DNA of 64,000 nt from Tamarix chinensis (lineage: Eukaryota; Streptophyta; Magnoliopsida; Caryophyllales; Tamaricaceae), in assembly GCA_030549775.1 (NCBI GenBank), contig CM060181.1, positions 47,746,218-47,810,217 of the forward strand, in the 5' to 3' direction. Under the pieces are notes generated by a model that worked only from the letters and a program-made list of their open reading frames with translations, made no database searches and was not told the origin of the DNA. The position numbers and the translations under genes are program-made. Every line of letters begins with the position of its first letter. Within the stretch, counting starts at the first letter, position 1. Shown here one piece after another: positions 1 through 11,056 of this stretch.

Positions 1-759
1 TGAATCATATAAACAAGTCTCAAATTTATCTTGAATTACCACGTTAAGGTCGCCTAGTAATCTAGCATATGTTTGTTCTCTCATGGATGTCACATATAAG
101 TTCTAATCTCTCAAATTTCCTAACATATTTTTCAACATTTAAAAGTCCTTTCCTAAGAGTAGTCAATTTAATATAATTATCTTACTTATATTCCTTAGGT
201 CCAAACTTCTTTCTCAAATATTTCTTAAGCTTATTGAAAAACTTAATTTTATATTTACCTTCTCTTTTTCTAGTCCTTTTCAAGTTATCATACCAATTTT
301 TAAACAAATTTTTTCATCATCATAATCTTTCAATTCAAATATAGCTTCTACCTCATGTAACCACTCAAGAAATAACCCAACATCAAGTTTGGCATCAAAA
401 TCAGGAAGATTAAGTTTTATACCTTTATCTTATATATAGTGATGTCTTGGTTGATGGTCATAAAATATGTGATTACTTCCACTTCCTTTTGACTCCTCTT
501 AATAATCTACTCATGATTTTAGATATCCTCCTTTTTCTAGTGTAGTTTTCTTTACTGCACTTCCCATTCAATCTTTATAGAATTCTTTTTGTTCTTGCAC
601 ATTTTAGACCAAATCTTACTCAGCAAATCGAAACTCCATCCTTCATAATCGAGTCTTTATTGTAGGAAGTTTCTTGAGTTGAGCATTTTTTGTATCTAAA
701 TTGGTGGAAATCTTTTGGATAGCCTCAAAAATTGCTTGAAAACTTTGTTTTCCCTCCAT
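1..759 (-). pseudogene. Ty3/gypsy gag fragment, N-terminal part
   Basis: Reading the minus strand from the ATG at 759 gives a gag-like start (MEGKQSFQAIFEAIQKI), then, near 420-310, the pre-gag signature of plant Ty3/gypsy elements (KLNLPDFDAKLDV, then FLEWLHEVEAIFELKDYDDEK). Near 220-60 follows the retrotransposon gag core (KKYLRKKFGPKEYK, then ERLELICDIHERT) and an RLLGDLN-like stretch close to base 1. Gag packages element RNA into particles. Several in-frame stops and shifts show that it is dead. It runs off the left edge, so no zinc knuckle is seen. The neighbouring integrase fragment lies on the other strand, so the two are not one intact element. The family call rests on remembered gag motifs. 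Confidence 0.7.
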
Positions 760-1700
760 TAGATTCAATTACAAGCACACTTCAACAAAATGTTAGAAAT
801 CCTTAGGGGTCAATTAGGAAACCCGAATCAACCTATGTTCTTCCTTAGCCTTTGGTTGGTTATTACAATAAATTTTGACTCAAATGAATCAATACAAGGC
901 TAGAAATAAAATATTATCACAAAAACTAATTATTTGTCACATATTGCATGTTTCTTGTTAAGTTCCTTATATGGAATTCAATAACACGTGTGCTAAATCA
1001 TTTGATGTACCTTATACTATCAAGCAAGTTTTCTATGAAATAGGATGTAATTTATCTAAGGTAAGGTTGAACCACTATCTTCATGCATAATATGTAGAAA
1101 AAAAAATTACCTATCCAAGTTATAGACTAGACAAGACTTAAAATCTACAAGTAGTCGGCACACAATCAACACAAACACTTAAAGTTTAACCTACGATTGG
1201 TGCTAATCAATGCTCAAATTCATGCTCTTTAATCAGCCAAAAAAATTAAGTATTAAAAATATAGAATCAAACCTAATCATGTGTGATAACATGTAGCATA
1301 AATCACATCAAGACAACTAAAGCTTAAAGACTATACATGTTCTTTCTATTCCATTCAAACATAACATGTAGTCTTCTACTTCTACTCGAGTGTTTTTTTT
1401 CATACAAAATTCAAGATTTATTCGAGAATACCATGCCATGCTACCTATATCTATCCTTTTTTTACTGAAACCCTATACATTCATGTAAGATTCCAATAAA
1501 AAACATTCAAGATTCAAATAATACAAGTATGAATGATCAAAAACCTTAATAGATGGTCGATTGTGATCTGGTTGCTTCTTTCGGTCATTGAGGAAGGAAA
1601 TTATAAACCTTTTTTTGATCCAAAACATGTTATCAGTTGAGACTTTTCAAAAGTGTAAGATTTTATTCCATAAAATCTTGCATACTCCTTCATAAGTTCC
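760..1700. other. AT-rich stretch without recognisable gene
   Basis: No coding similarity or clear terminal repeat was recognised. Because it lies upstream of the minus-strand gag, it may hold the leader or LTR of that gypsy copy, but no primer-binding site could be read. Confidence 0.4.
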
Positions 1701-1704
1701 TAGT

Positions 1705-2581
1705 TAACCATGGAAGGGGTTAGTATGGACTTTATCTAGGGTTACTAAGGATGCAAAGGAGAAAGTATTCTATAATGGTTCTAAAATAATACATTTTATT
1801 CCTTATAATAAAATAAATGATGCAAATTATGTGGTAGATTTATAATTCAAAGAAGTAGTAAGGTTACATGGTATTCCCAAAAGCATAGTGTTGGATAGAG
1901 ATATAAAAAATTTTAGCTATTTTTGGAAGACACTTTAGCATATGTTAGGTGCTTAGTTTTTATTTAATACATCCCTTCATCTACAAATGGATGGTAAAAA
2001 TAAAGTGACTAATAGAACTTTTGGAATTTTTTTAGGAGGATTAGTTAACAAGAGTACAAAGGATTGGGATATAAAATTTATGCATGCTGAATTTACATAT
2101 AATCGGAGCCCTTCTAGTTCAACTCATTCAAGTCCATTTGAAGTTATCTATGGAATTAATTCTAATTTTTCTATTGATATGTTCTCATTAAATAAAGATG
2201 ATATTAAGAACTATGATGCTAAATTAATTCTTTAAGAAACTTCACGAGCAAATTAAGAACAACATTGAGAAATTTAATGCTAAAAACCAAATTTAAGCAA
2301 ACAAAAATTGAATTTAAGAAGTGTTTTCACCAAGAGAATTGGTTTGGTTACACTTAAGAAAAGAAATATTTCCAAAATTAAGAAAATATAAACTAATTCC
2401 AAGATATTATGGAACTTTCAAAATCTTAAGGAAATTTGGAATTAATGCTTATGAATTAGAATTACCTAAATCCTGTGGGAGAATTTCTAAGACTTTCAAC
2501 ATTGGTGATTTATCTCCTTATTTCAGTGATCTTAATTTGAGGATAAATTCTCTTTTTCAAGTGGAGAATCATTCTGGATAA
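1705..2581 (+). pseudogene. Ty3/gypsy integrase fragment (core and C-terminal domain)
   Basis: The plus strand reads PWKGVSMDFI near 1710, which fits the first catalytic Asp region of a gypsy integrase. It continues with [13 protein letters not shown] near 1870 (second Asp region) and an open stretch at 1987-2235 containing VNKSTKDWDIKFMHAEFTY and SPFEVIYGIN, the end of the integrase core. After frameshifts, 2321-2581 reads ELVWLHLRKEIFPKLRKYKL and, later, TFNIGDLSPYF, the usual C-terminal integrase domain. The protein would have joined element cDNA to chromosomes. Stops at about 1733, 1844 and 1937 and a shift between 2235 and 2321 inactivate it. Gag and RT of this copy are absent here. Confidence 0.85.
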
Positions 2582-3047
2582 TTTCCATCCCATTTTTTTT
2601 ATTATGGAAGTTCAAGAGTTAGCATATTTGGTGATGGTGTTAATTATTCTTGATAATCAAGAACACCTTTATGATAGCTATAATGCTCCTAATACTTTTT
2701 TTTAAATAATTCTTGCAAGTATTATATGTGTTTTCAAGAAGAAAAATTCACCAAAGACATATAGTGTACAATAAAAGGACATTACAAGGGTTACAAAGTT
2801 GCATAGAAGATAAAGCTATAAGACATGAAGCTATATTACACGATTATTTAATGTATTACATGATTAGGATTTTGTTTGGCTTTAACATTTTATGTAAAAA
2901 TTGTATTTTTATCATAAATTATAATAATAGGTCATTATATGTATAATATAAGTGTGTAGTGCATTAGTTTAACTATTTATTTTAACTAAGTTAATCTAGC
3001 TAGTTCGATTGAGTTAGGCTTGGTTAGCAAAGAGGAACTAAGGCCTA
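2582..3047. other. AT-rich stretch, nothing recognised
   Basis: An open frame of 77 codons at 2713-2946 has no family motif and the low complexity expected by chance. This segment may include the end of the gypsy copy to its left. Nothing else is supportable. Confidence 0.4.
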
Positions 3048-3108
3048 AGTGTGTGTGTGTGTACATATACATATACATACATATATATATATATATACAC
3101 ACACACAT
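3048..3108. repeat. Compound microsatellite (GT)n-(ATAC)n-(AT)n-(AC)n
   Basis: A run of GT is followed by ATAC/ATAT units and then AC units, ending just before the left LTR of the copia element. The order GT...AC makes it roughly palindromic. Confidence 0.9.
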
Positions 3109-3112
3109 GTAA

Positions 3113-3704
3113 TGTTGACTCATACATCAATAAGGAATCAAGTAAAATAAACTTTAAGAATTTCATTAATTCTTCCTTCCTCTCCAAGCAAGTATTCTTG
3201 AGAGTTTGTGGTATTGTTCTCTAGAGAAAACTTGGTGATTTCTCTTTAGAAATTAGTGTTCCTTTTGATGATCAAACTAAGAATCTTTAACTTTTGGTTG
3301 AAGATATAAATACACCCTTTTTTACTCCAATAATAAGAATCAACTTGGAGAATTCAATGGAGGAGAAGAATAATAAATTACTCACATGACTTGATGGCTA
3401 GGATTTTATCATATCTCTTTTATAGTAGATAAAACCCTACTAGGTAAAATAACATGTTTCGTAAAGTAAGAAAAAAATATGATTTGCGGTTAGGAAACAT
3501 GGGACGCGTATGTTTATTTCCTTACTCTCGACCTTTTTCCTGAAACTCATCTAAAACATTATGTGTATAAGCATGGTCCATGTTAGTAAACACGAGGGCC
3601 CCATGTTTATCACAAAATTCACATTCCCATATTAAACTTCTCTAGCACATTCATAAACTAAAATAATGTCATAGTGTGTATCAAATACCCAATCAAAGCC
3701 TAAA
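3113..3704 (-). repeat. 3' LTR of the copia element
   Basis: This matches the right LTR over most of its length; for example, the segment around 3389-3420 (catgacttgatgg...) corresponds to 8158-8190, and cacaaaattcaca near 3613 corresponds to 8381. It begins with TGTTGACTC (compare TGTTGCTAG at 7937). The right boundary, near 3704, is approximate. Confidence 0.75.
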
Positions 3705-3839
3705 ATTTTCTACCTTGATGGAGTATTTGTGACACATGATATGTAAAGACCTATACACAAAACCCATGGCAATTAAAGGACCTCATCACCTATGAACACT
3801 GATCAAGTCTAAGAAATACTCAAACTTACCCACGATCAA

Positions 3840-4539
3840 TGGCTTCTCCTCAAATTTATCTAACACAACTTTACCCATAGCAACAATATCTTAGATAAAG
3901 TGACACCTAATGTCAATGTGCTATGTTTGACGATAAAAAAGAATTATAATTCTTCATTAAATAGATAGCACTCTAGCTATCACCTTGAATGGCTGGAGCA
4001 CCATAACCAAACCCCACACCACATACTAACCCACCAAGCCACACAGCTTCCTGAAAGGTCTTTGTCATAGCCATATACTCTACTTTAGTAGTAGATAAGG
4101 CCATCACCATGACCTCCAGCTAATAGCTAAACTACTAAGACAAAAAGTATATCCACTAGTGGGTCTAATTTTATCAAGGTCTCCACCATAATCAGAGTCC
4201 ATAAACCTAACCAACTAATCATCATATATCCCATACTCTATACAAGCTAATGCAATATCCTTCAAGTACCTCAGAATCTACTTCACTCCTTGGTAGTGGG
4301 CCCCCTGGATTCATCATATATCATTTCACAACACTAAAATATTTAGTGATATCATACTAGGTATATACCATAGCATACATGATACAACCAATAACATTCA
4401 AATATTGAATAGAAGCCATGAATTCTTCTTCCTCTTTAGATTTAGGATAGTCTAAAGCTGACAATCTTAAGTGATTAGCTAATGGATTGCTCACCATCTT
4501 GGAATCTATCATATGAAACTTCTCCAACTCTTTGTTCAC
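3840..4539 (-). pseudogene. Copia RT C-terminus and RNase H remnant
   Basis: The open stretch 4357-4539 reads like the end of copia reverse transcriptase (PLANHLRLSALDYPKS, then YLNVIGCIMYAMVYT). Downstream on the minus strand follow copia RNase H signatures: ILRYLKDIALACIEYGIYDD near 4270, RFMDSDYGGDLDKIRPTSGY near 4180, and ALSTTKVEYMAMTKTFQEA near 4080. RNase H removes RNA from the RNA-DNA hybrid. Stops separate these blocks. The region ends shortly before the left LTR, the usual place for the C-terminus of a copia polyprotein. Confidence 0.8.
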
Positions 4540-4559
4540 ATAAGACTCTTGTCACAATT

Positions 4560-5100
4560 ATAAAAGCTTCCGCTCATGGTCTCTTATGATCTCCGTGCCA
4601 AGGATCCTCTATGCATCTCCAAAATCCTTCATCTCAAACTAACTCTTCAGCATTGCCTTTACCTTATCAAAACCAAAAATATTTTTTCTACCACAAGCTT
4701 ATCATCGACATATAAAAAAAGATATATAAGTGAGTCACCCTCCATCTCATTCAAGTGGACACATCCATCATACTCACCCCAAGAGAAACCATGCCCAAAC
4801 ATAAACTAATCAAACCATTTGTACCATTATCTAGGAGACTAATTCAGACCTTACAGTCAACTATTCAATAGGCACACATGATCATGCATCCCCTCAACAA
4901 AAAATCCATCAAGCTAACACATCTAAATCTCCTACTCAAGCTCACCATGCAAACATGTAATTTTAACATCCAACTACTCCAACTCATTATAGTTTACACT
5001 TAGAATCTAAATAAATCCATGTACAACTAAATAAGCATTATACCTTGGTCTCTCAACCCCTAGAGCTCCCTATTTAAACCTGTCAATCCACTTGCAATCA
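4560..5100 (-). pseudogene. Copia reverse transcriptase remnant
   Basis: Minus-strand reading gives, in order, YNAYLVVHGFI (RARLVAKGF-type block) near 5040, LDVKITCLHGELE near 4970, WYKWFD near 4820, and FLYVDDKLVVE near 4705. The last is the catalytic YVDD motif with both Asp residues kept. The enzyme copies element RNA into DNA. Stops lie within several blocks, so no enzyme can be made. It lies correctly between integrase (right) and RNase H (left). Confidence 0.85.
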
Positions 5101-5499
5101 ACGATCTTTTTCTTCCTAGATGCCTTCATAAGTTCCCATGTATGATTCTTCAATAAAGACTATAGCTTATCCTCCATAACAACACACCACTTTGTGGAAT
5201 TAGAACTCTCAATAGCCTTTGAAAATCATGTTGACTCATGCACATCAACAAAAATATTTGCACTAGATAAACCATAGCTAACCAATTTTTCAAAGACCAC
5301 ACCTCACTGGAGGCTTAACAATCCTCCATGTTTAGCCTAGAGTAATGCCCTTTTGCTCCACCTATTGTTTGGATCCCACCTTAAGAGTAATGGACTTATC
5401 GGAAGGGTTTATATTATCCAACTCAACCTAAACCTCTACAAGGCCTAAAGCACTATCCTACTCCACCTCCTTAGATACACCATCACAAGAATCAGTCAT
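5101..5499 (-). other. Copia integrase-RT linker region, degenerate
   Basis: It lies between the recognisable integrase and RT blocks of the minus-strand copia element. This spacer is always poorly conserved, and no motif could be read with confidence apart from the transition into RT near 5100. Confidence 0.5.
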
Positions 5500-5845
5500 C
5501 TAGTCGAGCATGAACTCATTGAAGGTAATATCCCTACTAGTTAAAAACTTGGATGCAGTTGGGTGCCATAACCTATACCTCTTCACTCTAAATATAAAGC
5601 CAAGAAAGATACACTTCTTGGCTTTAGAGAAACGTTTACCATCATTCATGTAAGCATAAGTAAGGAAACCAAAGATATGTAAATCATAGTAATCAACTGG
5701 CTTACTAGACAACAAATCCTATAGTATCTTCAACTCAATAAACTAATTTAGTGACCGGTTCACTGGGTATGATGTCATGTGAGCCGCATCAATCCAAAAT
5801 TTTATTCCTATCCCTCCCTATAATAACATAAAACAATCCTTCTCC
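5500..5845 (-). pseudogene. Copia integrase remnant, C-terminal half
   Basis: On the minus strand 5840-5720 gives a block like the integrase core end (IDAAHMTSYPVNRS). The open frame 5500-5715 reads SSKPVDYYDLHIFGFLTYAY, KAKKCIFLGF and TSRDITFNEFML, the characteristic C-terminal region of copia integrases. It continues the integrase block at 6149-6560; the two halves are separated only by the Cassandra solo LTR and its 5-bp duplication. Stops between 5715 and 5845 show decay. Confidence 0.85.
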
Positions 5846-5850
5846 AATAG
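5846..5850. repeat. Target site duplication of Cassandra, left copy
   Basis: AATAG directly precedes the LTR and is repeated exactly at 6144-6148. Confidence 0.9.
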
Positions 5851-6143
5851 TGTAATACCCCAAATTGAGCGGAGTGTTATACGGATTGATTTGGCTACTT
5901 ATATAAACATGGTATACCATCCTTTTGGTGACTTCATCCTAAGAACTCCACAGTTAAGCGTGCTGGTCGTGGAGTAATTTTAGGATGGGTGACCTTCTGG
6001 AAAGTTCTGAAAAATTTTCAAAAAGTGTGTGAGTGAGGACAAAGCGCACTAAAAGGGCTCGTGTTGATCTGTGGGGTCAACCAATCAATCTTAAAGCACT
6101 CCAAGGTAGCCCCTGCGTGGTTGTGTCGACTTGGGGTGTTACA
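5851..6143 (+). mobile_element. Cassandra-type TRIM solo LTR carrying a 5S rRNA-like domain
   Basis: This 293-bp unit begins TGTAATACCCCAA, ends TTGGGGTGTTACA, and is flanked by a perfect AATAG duplication. Its centre resembles plant 5S rRNA. These are the hallmarks of Cassandra, a non-autonomous LTR element of vascular plants whose LTRs carry 5S sequences with pol III control boxes. With a duplication at both ends and no internal region, this is a solo LTR left by LTR-LTR recombination. It lies inside the integrase of the older copia element, in antisense to it. Confidence 0.93.
5911..6009 (+). other. 5S rRNA-derived domain of Cassandra (pol III promoter-like)
   Basis: The stretch reads like plant 5S rRNA from AGAACTCC through AGTTAAGCGTGCT (box A region, about 5951-5965) to TAGGATGGGTGACC (box C region, about 5981-5995). 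Spacing of the two boxes is close to that in 5S genes. The first part and the tail differ from true 5S rRNA, so this is not a functional rRNA gene. Confidence 0.88.
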
Positions 6144-6148
6144 AATAG
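6144..6148. repeat. Target site duplication of Cassandra, right copy
   Basis: AATAG, identical to 5846-5850. Confidence 0.9.
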
Positions 6149-6560
6149 GGTTTTTCATCTACTCAGCAACCCCATTCTCTTTTGGTCTCCCAACACAAGT
6201 GTAGTGTCTTAATATCCCATAATCTTGGAAAAATTAGTGAAACTCTAGTCAACAAACTCAAAACCATTATCTATTCTGAGATACTTAACTTGCTTCCTAG
6301 TCTAATTCTCTAGCAAATTTTTCTAACCTTTGAAAACACCAAACACATCATTCTTATGCTTTAATAAATATACCTATATCTTTCTAGATAAATCATTAAT
6401 AAATGTAAGTATGTATCATGAACCACCTTTAGAAACCATTATCTTTAGAATCTATAAACCTAAATGGATATACTTAAGACGTGCTCTCATATTATACGTA
6501 GTTTTGAAAATTTAACCCGCTTTACATTCTACACACACAATGCTCATAGAATTCCATAAT
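6149..6560 (-). pseudogene. Copia integrase remnant, catalytic core
   Basis: The minus strand around 6405-6230 reads LTFINDLSRKI, VYLLKHKNDVFGVFKG and RKQVKYLRIDNGFEF. These are the first Asp region (FIDDYSRK type), the KHK...VF helix and the second Asp region (LRTDNG type) of copia integrase. It inserts element cDNA. Stops occur between the blocks. The other half continues beyond the Cassandra insertion at 5500-5845. Confidence 0.88.
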
Positions 6561-6639
6561 ACTTATACTCTATCCATCCAAAAGCTACCTCTTAGAGAGC
6601 TTAATAAGTCCCCTAAAACTCATTTTCCCTAATATCAAG

Positions 6640-6993
6640 TGTTAAAGTCTTGTAACATCCGAGTATGTCAACATCGGCGATGTAAAAATAGTTATCTCCA
6701 TAATATTGGAACCCATCAACTCATACAGTGCCCCCAAAAAGTTTCCCATTCATCACCACCAAAGCCTATTTTATAAATCTTAGGGCATCATCCTCAATAA
6801 CACACTAGTACCCATTACAATCCAAGGAACTCAAAGAGATGATGTTATTGGTCATCTCAAGGATATATCTCATGTTGAACACTATCTTGACCACACCATC
6901 ATTCATGCTCACATTCACCACCATATTCCTATCAACTATGAAAAAAATATTTTTGCTCATCAAGACAACTCCATCGTGAGTCACTTTGAACAT
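6640..6993 (-). pseudogene. Copia protease C-terminus and pre-integrase remnant
   Basis: The open frame 6805-6993 reads DGVVKIVFNMRYILEMTNNI, then ISLSSLDCNGY, matching the protease-to-pre-integrase passage of copia polyproteins (DVRHVPDLKKNLISLG type). It follows the protease block directly. Further left, 6640-6800 is too worn to identify a zinc-binding HHCC motif. Confidence 0.75.
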
Positions 6994-7227
6994 CTAAAAC
7001 CAACTCTGGTTGGGACATATATGGTAAGTAAGCTTAGAATCCAAAACCCATCTATCACTGATCTTAGTTTGTCTATTAGTAATTATCAATGAATTACCAT
7101 CACTATCACTCTCGGTAATAACAGCATCATCGTTTGTACCGAATGACTCACTAAATTTAGCACTGGCCTTCCTATTAGGACAAAACTTCCTATTATGCAC
7201 ATTCTTGTGAAACTCATAACATGTCAC
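6994..7227 (-). pseudogene. Copia zinc knuckle and aspartic protease remnant
   Basis: The frame begins MTCYEFHKNVHNRKFCP, a damaged zinc knuckle (first Cys kept, spacing irregular). It reaches RWVLDSKLTYHICPNQSWF, the copia protease active-site block. The catalytic Asp is present, but the Gly of the usual DSG triad has become Lys, so the enzyme would be inactive. It would have cut the polyprotein. It lies between gag (7349-7585) and pre-integrase. Confidence 0.85.
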
Positions 7228-7348
7228 ATTCTTCCATCCTTACAATCACCAGACCCTCATTCTTGATTCCTCCCCTTTACTGCCAGGCCCTCACTATATG
7301 AGTCCCAAAAATTACTACTAGCAACAACTTACTATCAATCAAATCCCA

Positions 7349-7585
7349 TTATAAGAGGGAAGATTTCACATCGTCAAAGAAAAACTTGTCCTTCCTATAC
7401 AAAAGAGTCTCACAAAAATAATTAAAACTAGCATGCAAAGAACACCAAAGCATAATGGTTAAATCTTCATCATTAAGTTTGACTTCTATATTATACAAAT
7501 CCATCACAATAGAATCAAACTCATCCAAATAAATTTTTAAAGATTTTCCTTCACCTAAGTTAAGTTCATGAAGCCAACTCTTCAA
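7349..7585 (-). pseudogene. Copia gag remnant (UBN2-type)
   Basis: This 78-codon frame contains LHELNLGEGKSLKIYLDEF, DSIVMDLYNIEVKLNDEDL and KDKFFFDDVKSSLL, the well-known middle of copia gag. Gag forms the particle and packages RNA. The usual N-terminal third, expected between 7585 and about 7900, is not readable in one frame. It is on the same strand as the PBS and 5' LTR to its right. Confidence 0.85.
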
Positions 7586-7919
7586 TAATAGCTAATTCAC
7601 TACAGATTTTTTCATATACAAAGACTCAAACCTTCAACCATAAGGCAATTGTTATTGATTTCTTTGTCACTTTCTATAATATCTCATTAGACAAGAATAG
7701 TTGTATGGTAGATAGGACCTTCAGATCTACCACTTCAAGACTCTCATCCATTTTTTTTCTTTTGGCTTATTAGAAGGATCGGACAATGCTTTTTCTAACC
7801 CACTATGAATTAGAATCACCTTTGTCTTCAATTTCTATAATCTAAAATCAACAAACCAATTGAAATTCTTAATATAGAATCTTGTAACCATCCCAATAAC
7901 AAAATATGTTCAACAATCA

Positions 7920-7936
7920 TAGCTCTGACACCAAAT
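7920..7936 (-). promoter_or_regulatory. Primer-binding site of the copia element (initiator-Met tRNA type)
   Basis: The minus strand reads TTTGGTGTCAGAGCTA, close to TGGTATCAGAGC, the complement of the 3' end of initiator tRNA-Met. It directly follows the LTR end (..AGCAACA), as required for first-strand priming. Confidence 0.8.
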
Positions 7937-8475
7937 TGTTGCTAGATAACTGGGATTGAATGAATCAAGAACTAAAATCAAGATAATTAAATAATTAATA
8001 ATTCAATCAAAAGACATAAAAATTAAGGGAAAATAGATATGTTTTTCATGCACTTGTGTAACTACAAGATGATTAAATAAATCAATCAACTGATTACAAA
8101 AACCTACAATTCTCTAACAATGGATAATTCTATGGAGAAGAAGTAGAAATTGGCTCGCATGACTTAATGGATAAGGATTTATCATATCTCTTTTATATTA
8201 GATAAAATTCTATTGGATAAAATAGTGTGTTTTATAAAGTACAAAAAAATGTGGTCCATTTTAAGGAATCACGGGACCTGCATGTTCATTTTCTTACTCT
8301 CAAATTTTTTTCCAAAATTATATAAAACATTCTATAAATAAACACTCCTCGTGTTAGTAAACATGGAGCCCTTATTTTTATCACAAAATTCACAATCTTA
8401 CATAAAACTTCTCTAACACCTACAAAAACCAAAACAATGTTATGTTGTGCATCAAATACTTAATCAAAGCTCACA
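7937..8475 (-). repeat. 5' LTR of the copia element
   Basis: About 539 bp, TG...CA at both ends, homologous to 3113-3704 and adjoining the primer-binding site. Divergence from the 3' LTR is easily visible, including indels, which suggests an old insertion. Confidence 0.8.
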
Positions 8476-11037
8476 ATTATAAATGGCCCTAATCATCTCT
8501 CTCATTTACCACTTTTTAGCCATTAAAATGTTATATGTTCTCCCAACACTCATGCCTCACTCTTCTCCATTTCGATCCTTCACTCTAATTTATGTACCTT
8601 TTCTAATTCTTTATTTTGATCCCTCTTATTTTTGTACTTAAACAGTAAATTGTTAGATTTGAAAAAAGTTGAGTTTTATTTTCAACTGATTATTTCCTTC
8701 AATTACCTTGGAGGTGGTAATTATGTTTTATTCTTCATTTATAAGAATTATATGAATGTTTTTGAGTTTTCAATGCCTTATTTTTACGTTTTTGGAAGTT
8801 AGAATCTTCCAGCTAAAGATTTTGATTTGTTGGTGTGGATTTTGCTAAGTTTTCAAGTAACTCGTTCTCACCTTTAAAATGTGGTATGAATAAGCATATG
8901 AACTAATATAGTTGGTAAATTTTTAATCTCTGTATGTATGCCTCATATTATTAGTAGTTGGAGATACATGTTAGAAGATTTAATAATTCTGAGAACAACA
9001 TAGATTTATGAGAAATATATGGTTGATCCTCTATAAATACAAAATGATTAGTACATGAGCATGTGTAACCCATTTTTTTATAATAGTGATGTCATGAATG
9101 ATATAAGGTTAGATTTTTGAGCCTTATTCATGTTTTGAATACCTGTTATGTGATGTGTGTGAGCAAACTGATGGATTAGTTAAGCTCAACCGATCGAGTG
9201 GGATGTTTGTGATGCTTTTTTCTTTCTTTATTTAAACTCATTAACTAGTTGTATCTAATTGATTGATTGGTTTTTAAAATATTTGACCGGTCAACTAAAC
9301 TAATAGACTAGTTCTTTGTTATAATTTAAGGTGGTCTCTATCTAAACCCATCAAATGGTTTCTTAGAACCAATCGACTGGTTATAGAATTATCAACTGGT
9401 CCTTTTAGGCTTATTTTAATAAGATAATTGATATTATGATAAAATATGAATCTTTAATAATGAAAACACATATTTTGGCATAATTCAACCAACCCACTAA
9501 GTGGATTAAAGGGATTATAGTGCATTATATTCTTAATAAGTGTCCTTGGAGATTTTTAATCAATAAATTTGAGGAAATATGCTATGTTGCTACCATGGAA
9601 TGATGTAATCCAGATTCTTGATATAAATAGACTATATTTAGGGATGGATTAAACATGGCTAAGTACTAACGGAATTTCCATCACATGGTTTGGATGGTGA
9701 TAATAGATATTTTGGAATGATTATGTGGATGTGTGGCTTTGGTTATTTTGTGGCCATTATGTGCTAACATAAACTTAGTGAATGAAACACTAAATACATA
9801 AAGTGAAATATAATTGAGTAGTATATTGGTCTATATTGGTCTATATTATGCAATCCTCGATTAGCTACTAAGGGTTAGTCTACCTTCGGGGGCTTATTAA
9901 GGCCTTTGGACTTACCTTTGGTTAAAATCCAAATAAATCTTGGTGCCTTACCTAATCTAGAAACTAATGATATACTAGGGGATTTTGATATTAAAGGATC
10001 TGGTAACATAGATGGTTTATTCATCCTCGTCCAAAACTTATGCCTATTTGTGGTTATTTGGATTTGGCTAGGACTTATGTCCATTAGTAGTCACTTAGCT
10101 TTGTACGAGCTTTATATCCTTTGGTTTGGTGTGGCTTCCATGATATATGAGACCATTAGGATGTAATCAAGTTCATTTCTTGAAAAGGAATAATGGCTCA
10201 TAAATAAATAACCTAAAGAATTATATGAACTTGTAAAACAATCCTAGTGAGAAATTTATGTGAGTGGATAGGAGGAGACCTAGTGAGTCTTTAAATAACT
10301 TGCTTAATTTATTTTATGTTGCTACTAGTGATATTTATAATTGAATTTAACTTATGATTTGTCCAAGTTTTTGCATAGCACAAAATCCTAATGTTTCTAT
10401 GACCATGATAGCATATGTAAATCCATTTGTATTGTGTAAGCATGATATTGCATTATTGCATGATCTCTATTAATTATCTTAGCCTTGCATGATTGTGAAT
10501 CCCATTAAGGAGGTAACTTAGTTTGCTCAGTAAATAGTATACCGATGTGTTCATTTGTTCAGTCAACTCAATCCCATTAGCAGAATACCATGTGAAGGTT
10601 TTTTAAGGTGCCAGTAGTCGACCTACCTTGCATTGAACTAGGGGGAATGTGAGCATAGACATCCGTATATCCCTTTTTATAGGTCCTTGAGGGACCAATG
10701 TTTGATTTTTCCTTAGCAATTTTATTTCTAATGTATTTAAACATTATTTATTTAATCTTTATCCTATATTTTAGACATTTTAGGAATCCAATGTGGCCCT
10801 ATTTATATACAATTATTTTTGGTATTTCTATAAAATATGTTTTACACTCTCTATTTCTTGTAATTGGTTTGGTTGGTTATATTAGCCCTGTATCTAACAT
10901 AGGACAATTGGTGGTTGTCTATCATGTGTTAGGTGATAGGTGTGGCGATAACACCCCTTTTTTCTTTAAGTATATTTGTGTTTTCCACTTCCATATTGTA
11001 TTAAAAAAAAATTGGTAGTCAAAACTAGGATTGTTAC
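8476..11037 (+). repeat. Large gypsy LTR (subfamily A), left end missing
   Basis: Its end aligns with the reverse complement of the LTR at 22259-25692: CTACTAAGGGTTAG near 9868, GGATCTGGTAAC near 9997, ATGTCCATTAGTAG near 10077 and GTTAGGTGATAG near 10927 have counterparts there. It ends GATTGTTACA just before a primer-binding site. A TATAAAT box stands at about 8478-8486, next to the copia LTR, so the U3 part was severed by that insertion. A cluster of AACCAATCGACTGGTT-like words lies at 9180-9410. Confidence 0.72.
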
Positions 11038-11056
11038 AAGTTAGTGTAAGAGCTTT
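11038..11056 (+). promoter_or_regulatory. Degenerate primer-binding site of gypsy element 1
   Basis: GTTAGTGTAAGAGCTTTATT follows the LTR end. It resembles TTGGTATCAGAGCTTTAGTT, the initiator-Met tRNA site common in plant LTR elements; compare 17557-17577. Confidence 0.6.

Larger units (their letters stand above)
3113..8475 (-). mobile_element. Ty1/copia LTR retrotransposon, structurally complete but mutated
   Basis: Two direct repeats (about 3113-3704 and 7937-8475) flank, on the minus strand and in copia order, gag, protease, integrase, RT and RNase H remnants. A primer-binding site matching initiator-Met tRNA adjoins the right LTR. The protein order IN before RT defines copia; the motif wording resembles the Tork group, though that is a recollection, not a test. 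Every domain has stops or shifts, and the two LTRs have diverged visibly, so insertion is old. A Cassandra solo LTR (5851-6143) sits inside its integrase and is therefore younger. The element itself seems to have landed in the LTR of the gypsy element that resumes at 8476. No clear 5-bp target duplication was found. Confidence 0.85.

Noticed and set aside
5911..6009. A genuine 5S rRNA gene
   Set aside because: Only the central part matches 5S; both ends differ, and it is embedded in a TG...CA unit with a target duplication. The same holds for 56021-56115.
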